A DNA stretch of 64,000 nucleotides from Rhodopirellula baltica (lineage in GTDB: Bacteria; Planctomycetota; Planctomycetia; Pirellulales; Pirellulaceae), in the NCBI GenBank assembly GCA_002901265.1, contig PPHI01000063.1:118759-182758 (forward strand), given 5' to 3'. Positions 61,952-64,000 of this stretch are shown one piece after another; position 1 is the stretch's first letter; the number at the start of each line of letters is the position of its first letter. The notes under the pieces are model-generated. The model saw only the letters and a program-made list of their open reading frames with translations, ran no database searches and was not told where the DNA came from. Made by a program: the position numbers and the translations under genes.

Positions 61952-63541
61952 CTAGCTTCCGTTGTTGCTTCGGCACGCCGCGGGGGCGAGGCTAGGCTTC
62001 GCAGAGACGACTCGGCTCTTGACCTGACGTGAAGCTTTTTCAGGGCAGACCGGAGGCGACATTCCCAGATCTTTCAACAACAGCTTTGTGGTGATCCGGC
62101 TGGATTCATAGATCACCGGCAGCCCACTGCCAGGGTGCGTTCCTCCACCGACCAAGTACATCCCGCCGATTTCTTCAAAGCGGTTTCGAGGCCGATTGTG
62201 CAACATCTGCCCTAGGTTATGAGCCAAGTTGAACGTCGCCCCGCGATAGATCGCATAGTCACTCTCCCAACTTTGCGGCGTGATCATTCGCTCGGTCACA
62301 ATTCGATCGCGCACGTCACCCAATCCGATCTGGCCGAGTCGATCGAGCGTCAACTCTCGGAACGCGGGCGCTTGCTCGGTCCAATCGATCGAACCGGTTT
62401 GATGAGTCACCGGCACCAACACATACAACGTGCTCTGGCCACGAGGAGCGAGCGTCCGATCGGTCACGCAAGCGTTTTGGACGTAGAACGACGGGTCGTC
62501 GCTTAACGAGTGCGTCTGTTCGATTTCGCGTAAGTTGCGTTCGTAGTCGCGGCTGATATGGATGCTGTGGTGCGGCAGATTTTCATAAATGCCGTCGATC
62601 CCCAAATAAAGCATGAAGGTGCTGCATGAGAAACGTTTCTTGGCGATCGACTGATCGGACCAACGCTTCCGAGCTTGGTTTGGAATCGTACGGGTGACCC
62701 AGTTGGCGAAGTCTGCGTTGACCACGAACGCATCGGCCGTGTACGTCGCCTGGTCGGTGGTCAATGCCTTTAGTTTGCGACCGTCCAATTCGGCGGACTG
62801 AACCGATTCGTCGTACCGGAACTTGACTCCCATGTCACGCGCGATCTCTGCCATCCGTTCGCTGACGCGGGCACAACCGCCGATCGGATGCCAAACACCA
62901 TGCTCGTATTCCAAAAACGACAGAATGCTAAACAAACTGGGACAGTTAAACGGACTCATCCCCAGGTACTTCGACTGGAACGCGAACGCGATGACCAAAC
63001 GTGGGTCATGAAAGTAGCGTCCCAGTTCGGTACCGAGAGAGCGAAACGGGTGCAGGTGCGGGGCCGCTTCTAACAAACTGGGTTTGACGAAATCGGCTAG
63101 GGAGCAAAACGGTGACTCCAAAATCGGACGGAACTTTTCCAGCTTGACCCGATTATCGTTCATGTATCGCCGCAGCGCCCCCACATCGCGAGGCGAGAAC
63201 TTGGCGATTTGCTGATCCATCGCATCCATGTCGGGCGTGCAATCGAGTTGTCCTCCACCACCAAAGGTCAATCGGTACTGTGGGTCCAGCCGGCGCATCG
63301 GGACTTCACGCATCAGGTCAAAACCGACCGAACGGAAGATTTCCTGGAGCACACGTGGGTACAGAAAGAAGGTTGGACCGCAGTCGAACCGGAAACCGTC
63401 TTGCTCGATTGCCGAAGTCCGGCCGCCGGGGCGGTCACGTCGTTCCAGCACGGTCACATCGCACCCGGCATGGGCAAGCTGCATGGCGGACGCCAACCCG
63501 CCAGGTCCGGCACCGACGATGACGATCTTGCGTTGTTTCAC
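61952..63541 (-). CDS. CrtI-type carotenoid (phytoene/apophytoene) desaturase
   Basis: 529 residues from GTG 63541, chosen because GGAG lies about 10 bases upstream; an upstream GTG at 63598 would add 19 residues. The N-terminus KIVIVGAGPGGLASAMQLAH is the FAD-binding Rossmann motif, followed by VTVLERRDRPGGRT. Conserved family parts: RFDCGPTFFLYPRVL, FQSKYLGMSPFNCPSLFSIL, HPIGGCARVSERMAE, and the C-terminal signature YLVGGGTHPGSGLPVIYESS. CrtI/CrtN enzymes use FAD to introduce double bonds into the C40/C30 carotene backbone at the membrane. Planctomycetes are often pigmented; no other carotenoid gene is adjacent. Which substrate is used cannot be determined. Confidence 0.9.
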   Translation of the reverse strand: MKQRKIVIVGAGPGGLASAMQLAHAGCDVTVLERRDRPGGRTSAIEQDGFRFDCGPTFFLYPRVLQEIFRSVGFDLMREVPMRRLDPQYRLTFGGGGQLDCTPDMDAMDQQIAKFSPRDVGALRRYMNDNRVKLEKFRPILESPFCSLADFVKPSLLEAAPHLHPFRSLGTELGRYFHDPRLVIAFAFQSKYLGMSPFNCPSLFSILSFLEYEHGVWHPIGGCARVSERMAEIARDMGVKFRYDESVQSAELDGRKLKALTTDQATYTADAFVVNADFANWVTRTIPNQARKRWSDQSIAKKRFSCSTFMLYLGIDGIYENLPHHSIHISRDYERNLREIEQTHSLSDDPSFYVQNACVTDRTLAPRGQSTLYVLVPVTHQTGSIDWTEQAPAFRELTLDRLGQIGLGDVRDRIVTERMITPQSWESDYAIYRGATFNLAHNLGQMLHNRPRNRFEEIGGMYLVGGGTHPGSGLPVIYESSRITTKLLLKDLGMSPPVCPEKASRQVKSRVVSAKPSLAPAACRSNNGS

Positions 63542-63879
63542 AGTAGACAGGCTCCATGAACCGGTGGAAGTCACCGGAATCGCAGGGTGGGGACACAATG
63601 GAAGGCTATAGCATGAGTGCTGGGAGAATTTAGAGGAAGGTCAAGTTGTCCCCGGAGGATGACATCAGCCGCAATCGCGATAGCGAGCGGTTGCGTGTTT
63701 TCGGGGGGTTCGAGCGTCGTCGTCGTCCCGGAGCAAGGTGACTGCTGGGGAACCGACGCTAGTGCGTTCCGGCTAATAGCAGCCACCTGAGCCGATACGC
63801 GCTAGCGTCGGTTTCGTGCCGTCGACAACAAAATCAGCCGCATTCGCGATAGCGAGCGGTTGCGTGGTTTCGAGGGTTC
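63542..63879. other. Intergenic region mostly made of repeats
   Basis: 338 bases between the desaturase start and the LutB-like remnant. It holds the desaturase promoter (minus strand) and the second REP-like block described next. No further gene. Confidence 0.5.
63669..63861 (+). repeat. REP-like block, second location
   Basis: Two copies of the 24-mer (63669-63692 and 63838-63861) flank an inverted pair AACCGACGCTAGTGCGTTCC and its complement (63751-63774 and 63790-63813). The whole closely resembles 61103-61297, so these are two copies of one mosaic element. Confidence 0.85.
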
Positions 63880-64000
63880 GTCCGCAGCAAACGTGACCTG
63901 CAAGCATCCTCGCTCCCGAATGGGAATACCTCCGCGAAACCGCCTCGCAAATCAAAACGCATACGATCGCAAATCTTTCGCACTACCTCGAAGAATTCGA
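63880..64000 (+). pseudogene. Possible frameshifted LutB-like gene remnant, cut by the window edge
   Basis: Frame starting at 63880 reads VRSKRDLQASSLP; at about 63918 a shift of one base (a missing base) leads into EWEYLRETASQIKTHTIANL followed by SHYLEEF up to the edge. LutB (iron-sulfur subunit of lactate oxidation) has this order in its N-terminal region: xVRxKRDxAxxxLPEWExLRxxAxxIKxHTxxNLdxYLexFe. No start codon exists upstream in either frame before stops at 63850 (first frame) and 63894 (second frame); the repeat block occupies that place. It could be a pseudogene whose 5' end was replaced by the repeat, or a sequencing error plus a missed start. Homology is from short motifs only. Confidence 0.45.

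Overview
The window looks like chromosomal DNA from a planctomycete, most likely a Rhodopirellula-like member of the Pirellulaceae. This is an inference from content: about 55% GC, spaced genes, many secreted proteins of the planctomycete type (Cys-rich, coiled-coil and low-complexity), an excess of secreted esterases and glycoside hydrolases, a giant gene, and a CrtI-type carotenoid desaturase. No rRNA or other clean taxonomic marker is present. One tRNA, Leu(UAA), was found. There is no prophage, integrase, transposase or CRISPR.

Layout. (1) 1-2.3 kb: a TolC-family outer-membrane protein (runs off the left edge) and a secreted unknown, both minus. (2) 2.8-9.2 kb: signalling and metabolism, all plus: GAF-SpoIIE phosphatase, nitroreductase, membrane PP2C phosphatase, RegB-like redox sensor kinase, inositol-monophosphatase-family enzyme. 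(3) 9.2-17 kb: class IV aminotransferase coupled to a secreted hydrolase, two lipoproteins, a Tat-type transglutaminase-like protein, a PhoD-like phosphatase, an esterase, and a protein with 39 Cys in 200 residues. (4) 17.7-21.3 kb: an overlapping run of two different purine nucleoside phosphorylases, a stand-alone GXGXG (glutamate-synthase-like) protein and a degenerate partner resembling the FMN barrel. (5) 21.5-35.7 kb: a repeat-rich coiled-coil protein, esterases, a lactonase-family propeller, helicase HrpB, tRNA-Leu, a DUF3179-like protein, GH2 and GH39-like glycosidases. (6) 35.8-60.9 kb: a large type II secretion/type IV pilus-like locus: two GspE/PilB ATPases, a PilT ATPase, an enlarged GspF/PilC platform protein, and six prepilin-like proteins of 407-2545 residues. 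It closes with a small secreted protein that carries the same acidic DxDxDG-type loop. (7) 61-64 kb: REP-like repeat blocks flanking the carotenoid desaturase, then the remnant or start of a LutB-like gene that appears frameshifted at the right edge.

The most striking system is (6). The order G-like, G/H-like, H-like, I/V-like, K-like, J-like matches a pseudopilin operon, but the K-like subunit has 2545 residues against roughly 300-350 in known GspK, and it carries about eight predicted Ca2+-binding acidic loops. No secretin, GspC/L/M or prepilin peptidase is present here, so any partners must be elsewhere. The same family of palindromic repeats lies on both sides of the locus (37.2-37.35 kb and 61.0-61.8 kb) and again near 63.7-63.9 kb.
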